From an uncultured Aquimarina sp. (lineage in GTDB: Bacteria; Bacteroidota; Bacteroidia; Flavobacteriales; Flavobacteriaceae): a stretch of DNA of 35,421 nucleotides. Both the position numbers and the translations under genes were made by a program. The notes under the pieces were generated by a model, which saw nothing but the letters and a program-made list of their open reading frames with translations, searched no databases and was not told where the DNA came from. This document shows, in pieces, positions 8,781 through 18,271 of this stretch. The stretch is from positions 1-35,421 of the forward strand of contig CANMLW010000024.1 of the NCBI GenBank assembly GCA_947498705.1, in the 5' to 3' direction. Positions within the stretch are counted from its first letter, which is position 1, and each line of letters starts with the position of its first letter.

Positions 8781-9032
8781 CAGTATTGTGTTAAAAATAT
8801 TCAAAAAAGTTATTAACAACAACACACTTAAACCTATAATTTAACCTTTTGTCGATCAAGCCTTTAAAACTACTATGCTTGAATAGGAAAATTGTAATAA
8901 AAAACCTACTTATTAACAACTTGTAAACTTTAAAAAGACGATAACTGTCGACGAACGGTTATTTACTATATCAATAATCCTTAATTTAGCACTAGCTGAT
9001 TAAAAGAATTATAAACCCCAAAAAAAATTTAC

Positions 9033-9353
9033 ATGAAGGCCGCCCCTACCTATTTAATGTTTGTTTTTATAATATTATCAGGAACTCTATATTGTCAAGA
9101 AGATAGTACATTCTTAAAAAAACAAACAAACGAAAACATTTCCAGAATCGAAGCTCCTCTTAAAAAACCTAATCAAAAAAAAATTATCCAGGAATCTAAA
9201 CTTCAAGTATTTCCTGAAAGTAATATACATTCGAAAAACGTTGTAAATTCTGAAGTAAGCACAAAAGATTTGAATAAAACAGAAAATCAAGCCAAGGTTA
9301 TCTATGAAATATCAGAAGTTGCTACCCCCAGAACTACAATAGATTTTTTCTAG
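9033..9353 (+). CDS. Small hypothetical secreted protein
   Basis: A 106-residue protein with a signal peptide (MKAAPTYLMFVFIILSGTLYCQ, cleavage probably near residue 21). The mature part is short, very rich in Lys, Asn, Glu and Ser, has no cysteines and no recognised domain, and is likely disordered. It is monocistronic: 252 nt of non-coding DNA lies upstream, and a palindromic terminator follows 40 nt downstream. Coding status rests on the clean signal peptide and the terminator, so it is reasonable but not certain. No function can be assigned. Confidence 0.6.
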   Translation: MKAAPTYLMFVFIILSGTLYCQEDSTFLKKQTNENISRIEAPLKKPNQKKIIQESKLQVFPESNIHSKNVVNSEVSTKDLNKTENQAKVIYEISEVATPRTTIDFF

Positions 9354-9393
9354 CAAAATTTTATTTGGTTACTAATTAATTACTATTAAACTA

Positions 9394-9423
9394 AAGGGTT
9401 TATGATTATAATCATAAACCCTT
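9394..9423. terminator. Palindromic terminator, 9353(+)/9501(-)
   Basis: A perfect 30-bp palindrome beginning AAGGGTTTATGAT, with AT-rich flanks. It lies between the convergent small secreted protein and the metallophosphatase gene and is best read as a shared terminator, although perfect dyads can also bind proteins. Confidence 0.7.
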
Positions 9424-9500
9424 ATTTATAAATTAATTACATCAAAATCTATATTCATTGCATTACCTCAACAGAAGTTATAATGAATACAGTGATTATT

Positions 9501-12500
9501 CTAAAAACTCATTCCAAAACCAAAAGTAAATCGTATCCCTTCATCGCCAGAAAACACTCCTAATTGCCCTCCGAGTGTATCTACTGCATTTAACCACAGT
9601 CCTCCTCCAAAATCATCATGCCATACATCTATATCATTATCATCATACCACACACGACCAATATCATATCCACCAAAAACTCCTAATTGCAAAGGCATTA
9701 TTCCTGTTTTAAATTTATTAAAACTATATCGAAGATCTCCGCTAAATGCTAATGCACTATTTCCTGTAAACCTTTCTTCTCTATACGCTCTTAATCCTTT
9801 ACTTCCTCCTAAGGTCGCTCCTTGATAAAACTCAAAATCGTTACCTAAGATAGTTTCTGCCATTACTTCTGTTTTAAGCACTAGTTTTCTATTTCTTGTT
9901 ATCGAATTATAAAACCCCAGCTTTGGTTTAATATACCCAAAAACTCTATCGGTATTGTTTATATTCATAGTACCACCTGTAACCATTTTAAACAACATTC
10001 CTCTTGTTGGGTTAACAGGGTTATCATAGCTCCCAAAAACATATTGGGCAGTAAGGTTTGTAAAGAATTTTCTATCAAAGAAATCATTATCCGTTGTTAC
10101 AAAACCAAGTCCAGAGGTAATAAATCTATTTTCACTATCTTGAACTTCTACTCCTTGATACTCGGCTTTTAATAAAAACTCACTTCCCGAACGCCCTTTC
10201 TTAGCGATTCCCATACTACCAGACCACATACTGGTTTTTACTCTGTTATAGTCTAAATCAAGTTCTTCATCTGGATTAATTGTATTGTTTCCAAATCCAA
10301 AGAAATTTTGTGCATAATTCTCGCTAGTATATCGCCCATCAATAAGAAAATTCCAATTTCCGAGGGCATGAACAAATTCTCCAGAGTATGTCAATTCATA
10401 TCCGTTTGTTTCAAAAAAATAAGCGGCTCCAAATTTGTGTCTACTATGGTACGGATTATTTTTAAACCCTTTTACGGTATAAACATCGGTAACATTAATA
10501 TTCATTCCGTCATCTGGATTAAACCCTATAAAAGGAGTAATCGTATTTGTTCTATCTATATATTTATAGTGATCAAACACGTTATAAGAGTAGATATCAC
10601 TAAAAATAAACTTTGCCCCTCCCTTTTTACGAATAGTATTAGGTTTTGATTTATGGTCATATACCTTGATTTTTTTACCATTTTCGATTTCATAAGTATC
10701 ATTATTTTGTCCTCCAACTATTCTTATTCTAATAGGATTTTGTCCATTTCCTTTTACTACAAATCGATCATCATCATCCAAGCCATATACCCAAATTTCT
10801 TTAGTTTCTTTCGAATCAAAAGTTCTTGTGCTATACGGCTCTAATGGTTTTCCTTTTTTAATTCTGGATACATTTATAATCGTCTTATTGTTCTCTCTAA
10901 GTATTTCGAAATAATCATCCTTATCGGTTCCTTTTATAATACCTTGTTTTGAAAGGTAATCATAATAACTGCCAGCAATGTCTTCTACCTGATTTCTTCT
11001 GGAAATAAGTGCATTCATTATTCTGGCACTGGTTTCATCCTGAAGTTCTTTGGGTAATTCTGCAAATGCATTTTTTATGGCAGTATCTGATAAGTTTTCT
11101 TTGATATATTTTGCCTCTGTTAGCCAAATATTTTTCTCAGAGCTCTGCGTCAAAATTCTATCCAAAGGAAGTCCGGACTGATTCATCCATCTCGGTTTTT
11201 TTATTTCGCCATCATAAACTTGAAATTTTCTCATCAAAGGAACTACAAATTTTATAGCATCTATAATTAAGCCGTCGTAATTACAAAACACTTGATCTCT
11301 GTCTTTAGGAATCGGTCTATATGTCTTACCGTTTTCTGTATCAAAACGAGCCCACCTCCATTGGTCCGAATGCCTATCCCAATCACCCAAAATCATATCA
11401 AAAAGACGCGTCCTGATATAATGCTTTTGATCTATCTGATATTCTTCATCTTTTCGTAGTTTTCGTAAAAAGTCCTCGGTCCCTTCAATATCATCAGGTT
11501 TACCAAAAGATATTTGATCATTATGTTCTTTTCCAGGTCTTTCTTCCAGAAAATATAGTTCATCTCCAAAACTTTCGTTGTAAGTACCAAGAGCAGGATG
11601 CTTAGGTATGAAATAAACTTTTGGATTGGCATGGTATACACCTATAGCATCTGCCAACGTACCCACAGTCAAAAACGCGTATGGATAACCAGAGGTATAA
11701 AAATCTAATAACAGATCTTCGGTAAAAGTATTATCAAAACTATCTTCGAGGTATGTATATTTAAAAACACCCTTTTGCAAGAATTGAGTAACACTTTTTC
11801 TCATTGCTCTAAGGCTATAGCGTTTACCTGTTTCTTTATTGACAAGCCTTAAAGATCTAGTAACCTGTCCTCCTCCTTGTCTTTCTATGGTAAACCCTCC
11901 CATCAAAGTATCTAATGTTGCTACTGGAAAAACAATATCCTTACCATACACTTCTCGATAATGGTCCCCCCAAAAAGATTGAAATAGTTTTGATTTCTTC
12001 ACTTCATTCTTATTATAAATTGAAGCTGACATTTCATTTTTAAAAGAATTCTTATACGAACTGTAATCAAACACTTCTCTCTTTTTATGAATTTGTGTTT
12101 GATACACCAATTTAGGAGTTCCGTTTTCGCCTGCATAAAAACGAACATTCGATGCGCCATTTTTATATACATCTACAATTGCAAACCCTTGTCCCGGATA
12201 AGAGAATAAACCATCTTTACCTAATCTGGCAGCAGTCACTTTCGAGCCTGACCCAGATACTATTTGCTTAAGGCCGTTGTCTTCGATATATTGTAACGAA
12301 TGTTCATGTCCTGAAGCAAAAACTACCCTATCCAAACCTCGTGTCATGGTAGCAATCCTTTTCATTAACTGGGTATAATGTAAATTTGAAGCATCTTGTA
12401 CAGATACTCCTCCTTGTGAACGAATTAAAGTGGCTAGTGAACCTAAAACAGGTAAAGGAATCTTCTTTTTTGACGGAAAAATATGTTTGTCAAAACTGTA

Positions 12501-13208
12501 CCCTCCTCCATGTGGCCCATTCGTATACATAGGATGATGCATTGCAATAAGAATAGTCTTTTTGCTATGCTTTTTTAACTCTCCTTCTAATTCTCCAAAG
12601 AATTTTTCTCTAGTTTTTATTTCACAATCATCATTTATAGTAGGATGTTTATCCCAATTGGCCAAATACCACTGAGTATCCAGAATAAGTAAATGTACTT
12701 CATCACTTACTTCAATACTTTTTATAGGGCACCCTTTGGCAGGCAAAAAAGCCTTTTTGTTTTTAGTTTTCTTTTGCACATATTTTTCTTGCCTGGCTAG
12801 TCCTTCCAGACCATTATCATACCAATCGTGATTTCCTGGAATAAAAATCATTTCTCCTTCGAACTTTTTGGCTGCCTGTATTTGTGCATCAATTCTATGC
12901 TCTGATAATGCTCTATTTGCCGCTTCTTTTTTAGGCATTCCTTTTTGGTAAATATTATCTCCCAAAAAAAGCAAATAATCTCCTTTTGTTTTTGCAGTAT
13001 CCAATACTTTTTCTAAAAGCGATAAGCCTTCTGTACTTTTATTCATATTAGCATTTCCTGCATCTCCAACTAGATAGAATGTTTTCTCTATGGGTGTGTT
13101 TGGTAATGTCTTATCATAATTTTCGACTTTATACCTAGGAGAATATGTTGCGCATGAAGCAAGTAATAGTGTAATATAAATCGTTAGAATCTTGTTATAT
13201 TTATTCAT
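9501..13208 (-). CDS. Metallophosphatase / kinase-like / outer-membrane barrel fusion lipoprotein
   Basis: A 1235-residue envelope protein. A lipobox (LLASC, C19) anchors the N-terminus. Residues about 42-380 form a calcineurin-like phosphoesterase with the complete metal set: GDAG (48-51), GDN (83-85), GNHDWY (125-130), then MHHPMY and GHEHS. Residues about 430-760 contain a glycine-rich strand (GGFTIERQGGGQVTRSLRL), a basic strand, GDWDRHSDQW (608-617) and RPIPKDRDQVF (631-641), reminiscent of the paired acidic motifs of CotH/FAM20-type kinases. The C-terminal 350 residues show alternating beta strands and end in MSF; a terminal Phe is the usual BAM recognition signal, so this part is probably a BamA/D15-like barrel. 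It is divergent from the HD-PycTM gene with 55 bp between start codons. Phosphatase and barrel are well supported; the middle domain is my inference. Substrate is unknown. Confidence 0.85.
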   Translation of the reverse strand: MNKYNKILTIYITLLLASCATYSPRYKVENYDKTLPNTPIEKTFYLVGDAGNANMNKSTEGLSLLEKVLDTAKTKGDYLLFLGDNIYQKGMPKKEAANRALSEHRIDAQIQAAKKFEGEMIFIPGNHDWYDNGLEGLARQEKYVQKKTKNKKAFLPAKGCPIKSIEVSDEVHLLILDTQWYLANWDKHPTINDDCEIKTREKFFGELEGELKKHSKKTILIAMHHPMYTNGPHGGGYSFDKHIFPSKKKIPLPVLGSLATLIRSQGGVSVQDASNLHYTQLMKRIATMTRGLDRVVFASGHEHSLQYIEDNGLKQIVSGSGSKVTAARLGKDGLFSYPGQGFAIVDVYKNGASNVRFYAGENGTPKLVYQTQIHKKREVFDYSSYKNSFKNEMSASIYNKNEVKKSKLFQSFWGDHYREVYGKDIVFPVATLDTLMGGFTIERQGGGQVTRSLRLVNKETGKRYSLRAMRKSVTQFLQKGVFKYTYLEDSFDNTFTEDLLLDFYTSGYPYAFLTVGTLADAIGVYHANPKVYFIPKHPALGTYNESFGDELYFLEERPGKEHNDQISFGKPDDIEGTEDFLRKLRKDEEYQIDQKHYIRTRLFDMILGDWDRHSDQWRWARFDTENGKTYRPIPKDRDQVFCNYDGLIIDAIKFVVPLMRKFQVYDGEIKKPRWMNQSGLPLDRILTQSSEKNIWLTEAKYIKENLSDTAIKNAFAELPKELQDETSARIMNALISRRNQVEDIAGSYYDYLSKQGIIKGTDKDDYFEILRENNKTIINVSRIKKGKPLEPYSTRTFDSKETKEIWVYGLDDDDRFVVKGNGQNPIRIRIVGGQNNDTYEIENGKKIKVYDHKSKPNTIRKKGGAKFIFSDIYSYNVFDHYKYIDRTNTITPFIGFNPDDGMNINVTDVYTVKGFKNNPYHSRHKFGAAYFFETNGYELTYSGEFVHALGNWNFLIDGRYTSENYAQNFFGFGNNTINPDEELDLDYNRVKTSMWSGSMGIAKKGRSGSEFLLKAEYQGVEVQDSENRFITSGLGFVTTDNDFFDRKFFTNLTAQYVFGSYDNPVNPTRGMLFKMVTGGTMNINNTDRVFGYIKPKLGFYNSITRNRKLVLKTEVMAETILGNDFEFYQGATLGGSKGLRAYREERFTGNSALAFSGDLRYSFNKFKTGIMPLQLGVFGGYDIGRVWYDDNDIDVWHDDFGGGLWLNAVDTLGGQLGVFSGDEGIRFTFGFGMSF

Positions 13209-13263
13209 TATGTGAAGTATAATCTCTTTTTTTTAATTACTTTGTTATCGAAAAATTATAAGT

Positions 13264-14439
13264 ATGTCTTCTTTACTAGAAAAAACAGATCGATTTGTTT
13301 TAGATCTTTTTGAAAACGAACTTCCTAAATCTTGTATATATCATAATTATGATCATACAAAAAGAGTGTTTAAAAGTACAAAAGAAATCATTGATAGTAT
13401 GGATTTATCTGAAGAAGATAAAGAGATCCTGTTGTTAACGGCTCTTTTACACGATACTGGATATTCTGTAAGTTCTCTAAATCATGAAGAAAGAAGTGTC
13501 GATATCGCTAAAGATTTTTTAGAACAGCAGGACATCTCACAAAACAGTATTGATAGTATCGTTTCTCTAATTATGGCTACCAAAATGGAGCATCAGCCTG
13601 TTAATACAATGGAAGAAGTTATACGTGACGCAGATGCTTCACATTTGGCAAAAGATTATTATAAAGAGACCAGTGAGTTATTAAGGTGTGAGTTTATGCT
13701 TAATCATGGTAAAGATCTAAGTTCATCAGACTGGCTCAAGGCTAATATTGATATGTTTCAAAATAAACATCGATATTATACTGCATATGCTATTGAAAAC
13801 TGGAAACCTAATAAAGAAAAAAATCTTTCGAAATTATTAGAAAAACAGGCCACTCTAAAAAAGGGAAAGAAAAAGGAAAAATTAAAAAAATTAGTAAAAG
13901 AAGAAAGTCCAGAAAAAGGAATACAGACATTATTTAGAGTTTCTTTAAGAAACCATTTAAAACTAAGTGATATTGCAGACACCAAAGCCAATATACTATT
14001 ATCTGTAAATGCAATTATCATGTCATTAGCTTTGTCTAATCTGATCCCCAAACTGGATAACCCTTCTAATCAATATCTTATTTACCCCACATTAATCTTT
14101 GTTACATTTTCTGTGATTTCTATTATTCTTTCTGTAATAGCGACAAGACCTAATATCACCGAAGGTGAATTTACCCTCAAAGAGATTAAAGAAAAAAAAG
14201 TGAACCTATTATTCTTTGGTAACTTTCATAAAATGCCATTAAATGATTACAAATCTGCAATGCATGAACTGATGGAAGACAAAGAATATATATATGACAC
14301 TATGATTAAAGACTTATATTTTTTAGGTAAAGTGTTACATAAAAAATATAAAACATTAAGAATTACCTACACGGTATTTATGATAGGTGTGATTGTAACC
14401 GTTATTTCTTTTGTTATTGCATTCAATACTTTACAATAA
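13264..14439 (+). CDS. HD phosphohydrolase fused to Pycsar-type membrane effector domain
   Basis: A 391-residue protein. Residues about 10-170 are an HD domain with metal ligands H31 (YHNYDH), H63-D64 (LLHDTG) and D122 or D124 (RDADASHLA). A very basic linker rich in Lys and Glu (about 190-218) follows. Residues about 222-391 match the Pycsar effector (PycTM, DUF5706) domain: LRNHLKLSDIADTKANILLSVNAII, then three membrane helices (about 244-262, 273-298, 369-389) with NLLFFGNFHKMPLNDY and LYFLGKVLHKKY between the second and third. PycTM proteins are membrane-disrupting effectors in cyclic-pyrimidine defence systems, but no cyclase is present here. HD domains often degrade (cyclic) nucleotides. 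It may instead be a chromosomal signalling protein. Confidence 0.88.
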   Translation: MSSLLEKTDRFVLDLFENELPKSCIYHNYDHTKRVFKSTKEIIDSMDLSEEDKEILLLTALLHDTGYSVSSLNHEERSVDIAKDFLEQQDISQNSIDSIVSLIMATKMEHQPVNTMEEVIRDADASHLAKDYYKETSELLRCEFMLNHGKDLSSSDWLKANIDMFQNKHRYYTAYAIENWKPNKEKNLSKLLEKQATLKKGKKKEKLKKLVKEESPEKGIQTLFRVSLRNHLKLSDIADTKANILLSVNAIIMSLALSNLIPKLDNPSNQYLIYPTLIFVTFSVISIILSVIATRPNITEGEFTLKEIKEKKVNLLFFGNFHKMPLNDYKSAMHELMEDKEYIYDTMIKDLYFLGKVLHKKYKTLRITYTVFMIGVIVTVISFVIAFNTLQ

Positions 14440-14465
14440 ATAAAATTGAAGTAATCTAGATTTTA

Positions 14466-16829
14466 TTAATTTAGTTCTTTCATTAAATCTTCATAGGTAT
14501 AATATTCTTTATCTTTTTCATTTTTATTGTAAAGAATATTGATTCGCAGTGCTTTTAACCCTGTGACTCCTTGTAAGTTTTCTAATTCTACTATTTCTAT
14601 TTCATCCTCGAGATAGTTCTTAGACTGTAAAAAGTTAATGTATTTTATATATTCTCTTTCATCTGATCTTTGTGAGTAAATAATTACCAATTTACCTTTT
14701 TCGGTAACCCGCTGATCTGTTCCTTTTATCTTTGATTTATCAACACGTTTTTTTACAACCTCATACCTAGCATTATACGTACCATCTACATCAAACCTTT
14801 TTTCATCCATTCTAAACCTAACTGACAATGAAGAATTAAAAACCAACACCATAGAAGCTACATCCAATGCCATAGGAAGATCCTTTTTCATTTGATAATA
14901 AGCATTTTCCATCTCGCACATCATCTGTAATTGCCATAGTCTTAAATTATAAAGATACACTTCATTAAAACTATCTTGTTTTGTAATCGACTCACCAATA
15001 TACATATTATGCTCTACTCCATCAGACTTAAAACGCTCAAAATAATGAGGGTAAATTTTTTGAGCTTCTTCTTGTTTTTGATCTAACAACGTTGCCATCT
15101 TTTTATTGATCTGCAAAACGCTCTCATCATATGCTTTTCTATGTTTATATATAGTGTTTATAACAGGGTCCAGGTCATTCTCATATTTCGTGATCAGTGT
15201 ATCTAATTTTTGATCTTTACCTCTAATATGTTTAAACAGTGTGGTTATTTCCTGCTCTATAAAATTTACAATATTTTGTTCACTATCTACCTGTAATTCT
15301 TGTGTAATAGAGTTTATGTAAGTATCTGCTCTAAACTTTAATTGTTCATAAAAGGGTATTGGTTCTAAAGTAATTAAACGATTAATTATATTAGATACTC
15401 CTTTAAGTTGTAGAGCCATATCTTTTTGAATTGCCAAGTTACGGGCATCAGAAGATCCTTTGATATCTATCTGACCGTATAAAGGATATACGTTTTCAAA
15501 AGCAATTTCTCTAAACGAAACAGGTGTCTTATCCACTATAGCTCTTAAATATCTTTTTGCTTCTTGCTTAAATTTCCAATGTACGCTAGAGTGAATCGAA
15601 GTACATTCTTGCTGAATAATAAGCTCTATTTCACTTTCTGACTTTTCTTTAGATCTTAATACCGAGTCTACTAAATAAGGCATTACATCTTCTAGCTTAT
15701 TAGCATTAATACTATTTAGATCCCTAACATTGGGAGAAACGATCTCTAAAACTCCTAAAAGCTCTCCATTACTCATGATCGGTGCAATAATTGCACTATT
15801 AACACCTTGCGCCACCAAATTCTTATACATTTGCTCATTAGGGGCTATTTTTTCATATTTCTTTACATCAGAAATAGCAAAATAGGTTGATTTTTCGAAC
15901 AAATGGTAATAAGTTCCTCTGCAAAGTGCAGCTTCACAACTATTAGAGTTACTATCGTATAGTAGGTAGCTATCTATATTTTTAAAAGGTACACGTTCAA
16001 AAACTTTATCCTCTTGATTAAAACTGGAGAAACCTATTTTAATCTCTTTTAGATTGAAAATAGCTCTGAAAATTTGTTGAAATTCATCAGAAAAATCTAC
16101 TTTATCCTTATCATATTTAATCAAACTGGTTTTAAAATCAGATAGGGAAACATCTGTAGTAACATCAAACATATTTGCTATGATGATCCCTTTAAACACC
16201 CAACTATTAGGGGGAAATTTTTCTTTCCAAAGCTCGACATTATCAAAATTATCTACCAGCTCTGCCACATCTGCATCGGTAATATCCTTGGCTTGATCTG
16301 TTTTGATAATATCTATAAAATCTGCATTGTATAATATCTTATAATGTCGTATTGTTCCTGTTGCGTCAGGAATATCGTAGAAGAAAGGTCTTCTAAAATC
16401 AATATTATAATTATAATACATTCCTAAAATAATACTACACCCCATGATAAAATAATAGTCCTCATCAAAGTTCTTGATATGAGGTTCAAAATCATCACCA
16501 GCTGTTTTTATGATATTTTTATAACGAAGTGAGGATTTTAATACAGTACTATTAAATGGAATCGTTGCAATCTTTATTTCATTCAATTCCAACACTTTTG
16601 GAAAAGAATCTTCTAATACCAAATTAATTTGTGGTAATAACTCCTGCACTCTCTCTTCTGTCGCTATACCCTCTTCTAATTCGGGATATTCTTCTGCAAT
16701 TTTTAAAATCATAGAAGCACGTTCTTTAAGCAACTCATTATCGCTATCCAAAAACGTTCTATACTGCTCAAAAAACTTCGAAAAACTGATCCATATATCT
16801 AATGGAAACTCTTGATCCAAAACATTCAT
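14466..16829 (-). CDS. Large GAF domain protein of unknown function
   Basis: A 787-residue soluble protein without signal peptide or membrane segments. The centre (about residues 290-390) reads as a GAF sensor domain: CRGTYYHLFEKSTYFAISD, an EQMYKNLVAQGVNSAIIAPI strand-helix and GELLGVLEIVSP. The N-terminal 280 residues and C-terminal 390 residues are not recognised. The latter is largely helical and charged, with a possible coiled coil around 500-590, and ends with an alpha/beta-like stretch. No kinase, cyclase, GGDEF or HTH signature is seen. It converges on the HD-PycTM gene with 26 nt between stops and no obvious terminator. A partial -7 box (TATTTTTG, minus strand 16860-16853) lies just upstream. 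Probably a ligand-sensing regulator; partner unknown. Confidence 0.72.
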   Translation of the reverse strand: MNVLDQEFPLDIWISFSKFFEQYRTFLDSDNELLKERASMILKIAEEYPELEEGIATEERVQELLPQINLVLEDSFPKVLELNEIKIATIPFNSTVLKSSLRYKNIIKTAGDDFEPHIKNFDEDYYFIMGCSIILGMYYNYNIDFRRPFFYDIPDATGTIRHYKILYNADFIDIIKTDQAKDITDADVAELVDNFDNVELWKEKFPPNSWVFKGIIIANMFDVTTDVSLSDFKTSLIKYDKDKVDFSDEFQQIFRAIFNLKEIKIGFSSFNQEDKVFERVPFKNIDSYLLYDSNSNSCEAALCRGTYYHLFEKSTYFAISDVKKYEKIAPNEQMYKNLVAQGVNSAIIAPIMSNGELLGVLEIVSPNVRDLNSINANKLEDVMPYLVDSVLRSKEKSESEIELIIQQECTSIHSSVHWKFKQEAKRYLRAIVDKTPVSFREIAFENVYPLYGQIDIKGSSDARNLAIQKDMALQLKGVSNIINRLITLEPIPFYEQLKFRADTYINSITQELQVDSEQNIVNFIEQEITTLFKHIRGKDQKLDTLITKYENDLDPVINTIYKHRKAYDESVLQINKKMATLLDQKQEEAQKIYPHYFERFKSDGVEHNMYIGESITKQDSFNEVYLYNLRLWQLQMMCEMENAYYQMKKDLPMALDVASMVLVFNSSLSVRFRMDEKRFDVDGTYNARYEVVKKRVDKSKIKGTDQRVTEKGKLVIIYSQRSDEREYIKYINFLQSKNYLEDEIEIVELENLQGVTGLKALRINILYNKNEKDKEYYTYEDLMKELN

Positions 16830-17060
16830 ACTACTACATTAAAAAGGATATACAAAAATACGATAATCAAATTAGGTAATATCCCACCATTAACAATTTA
16901 TTAAACCCTTTTTTATACAATATAAAATATCTACTGTACATTATCAAAAAAACATTGTTTTTGTATTCCTTACATTGGTAAATTAATTAGTCTAAAAGCG
17001 CCTCTAATTATTACAACTCTAACAGATATTAACATTTATTTTTATATGCAACGTTAATTT

Positions 17061-17092
17061 TTGGAGTTTATATGTTGGATTCTTTATTTTTA
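17061..17092 (+). promoter_or_regulatory. Candidate promoter of the TlpA-like gene
   Basis: TTG at 17061-17063 is followed after 21 nt by TATTTTTA (17085-17092), matching seven of the eight positions of TAnnTTTG. It lies 22 nt before the start codon, so the leader would be short. Confidence 0.4.
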
Positions 17093-17113
17093 CATCTAAT
17101 AAATTAAAACATT

Positions 17114-18250
17114 ATGAAGAGAATTGCATTTATGGTTACAGTTATTTTACTCGTAGCTTGCCAAAAAGAGAAAAAAGGGTATCATATCTCTGCAGACACT
17201 GTAGGTTTTGATGACGGTACTGTCGTTTATGTAAACGCTATTAGTCAGTCTAACAGACCTGTAATCATTGATTCGGCTACAGTACAAAATAAAAAAATAG
17301 AAATTGCACTATCTTCTCCAGAAAGTAATGATTTTAATTATCTAACTTTTAAAGATATTCCTGGTAATGTTTTGTATTTGGCAGAAAACAATCCTATAAA
17401 CATGACTATTTATAAGGATAGTTTACGTTCTTCTGTTGTTGAAGGTGGACCAGAAAATCAATTGTTTTTCAAATATCTTTCTACCGTACAAGAATTTGGT
17501 AAGCAAAAAATAGAATTGGATAAGCAATATCAAGTTGCCGCTAAGTTAGGAGAAACAGATAAGCTTCAGAAAATAGAGACCGATCGAAAAACATTGATCG
17601 AGAAAGAAAAGCAATTTAGAACTGATTTGGTAAACAATAACAACGGTTCTCTTGTATCTGTTATGGCACTTACAGATCTTGTAAATATAAGAGGAATAGC
17701 TGCCAAAGAAGCAAAAGAAAAATTTGACGCGATCAAAGATACTTTAAAAACTACGCGTTTAGGTAAAAACTTAAATCTAACCATAAACAATCTAGTAGCG
17801 CTAGCTTCACAAAAAAAGATTGATGTTGGTGTTGAGGCTGAAGATTTTTCTGCTCCAACCCCTTCTGGTAAAATTTTATCCTTAAAAGAAGCTATGGGTA
17901 AAATTACCATTATTGATTTTTGGGCTTCTTGGTGTAAACCCTGTCGAATGGAAAATCCAAATGTTGTAAAAGTATACAACAAATATCATGACAAAGGTCT
18001 TAACATTATAGGAGTTTCTTTGGACAGAAAACAAGAAGCTTGGACCAAGGCTATTGCCGATGATAATCTTAACTGGAGTCATGTATCTAACCTACAGTTC
18101 TGGCAAGAACCTATTGCCAAAGCATATGGTGTACGATCTATTCCTGCAACTTTTATTCTTGATGAACAAGGAAACGTAATTGCAAAAAATCTTAGAGGTC
18201 CTGCATTAGAACAAAAAATATCAGAATTGTTAGAGCAGAAAGCTTTATAA
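17114..18250 (+). CDS. TlpA-family thiol-disulfide reductase lipoprotein with DUF4369 domain
   Basis: A 378-residue exported thioredoxin-like protein. Lipobox LLVACQ gives lipidated C16. Residues about 20-120 resemble DUF4369 (FDDGTVVYVNAI, VIIDSATVQNKKIEI, NVLYLAENNPINMTIY), followed by a helical linker. The C-terminal thioredoxin fold (about 240-378) has the active site WASWCKPCR with C274 and C277, followed by NPNVVKVYNKYHDKGLNIIGVSLD and the cis-proline region RSIPATFILDEQGN. It likely reduces disulfides of periplasmic or surface proteins, as in cytochrome c maturation or oxidative repair; the target is unknown. Monocistronic, with its own terminator. Confidence 0.92.
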   Translation: MKRIAFMVTVILLVACQKEKKGYHISADTVGFDDGTVVYVNAISQSNRPVIIDSATVQNKKIEIALSSPESNDFNYLTFKDIPGNVLYLAENNPINMTIYKDSLRSSVVEGGPENQLFFKYLSTVQEFGKQKIELDKQYQVAAKLGETDKLQKIETDRKTLIEKEKQFRTDLVNNNNGSLVSVMALTDLVNIRGIAAKEAKEKFDAIKDTLKTTRLGKNLNLTINNLVALASQKKIDVGVEAEDFSAPTPSGKILSLKEAMGKITIIDFWASWCKPCRMENPNVVKVYNKYHDKGLNIIGVSLDRKQEAWTKAIADDNLNWSHVSNLQFWQEPIAKAYGVRSIPATFILDEQGNVIAKNLRGPALEQKISELLEQKAL

Positions 18251-18271
18251 AACGAATCATTATACGACAAT

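Noticed and set aside
8800..8930. Two TTATTAACA strings as possible DnaA boxes or an origin
   Set aside because: They differ from TTATCCACA at two bases, are only two in number in AT-rich DNA, and no dnaA or other origin genes are near.
13264..14439. A complete Pycsar anti-phage system
   Set aside because: Only the effector-type domain is present; no cyclase lies in any neighbouring gene, and the surroundings are housekeeping.
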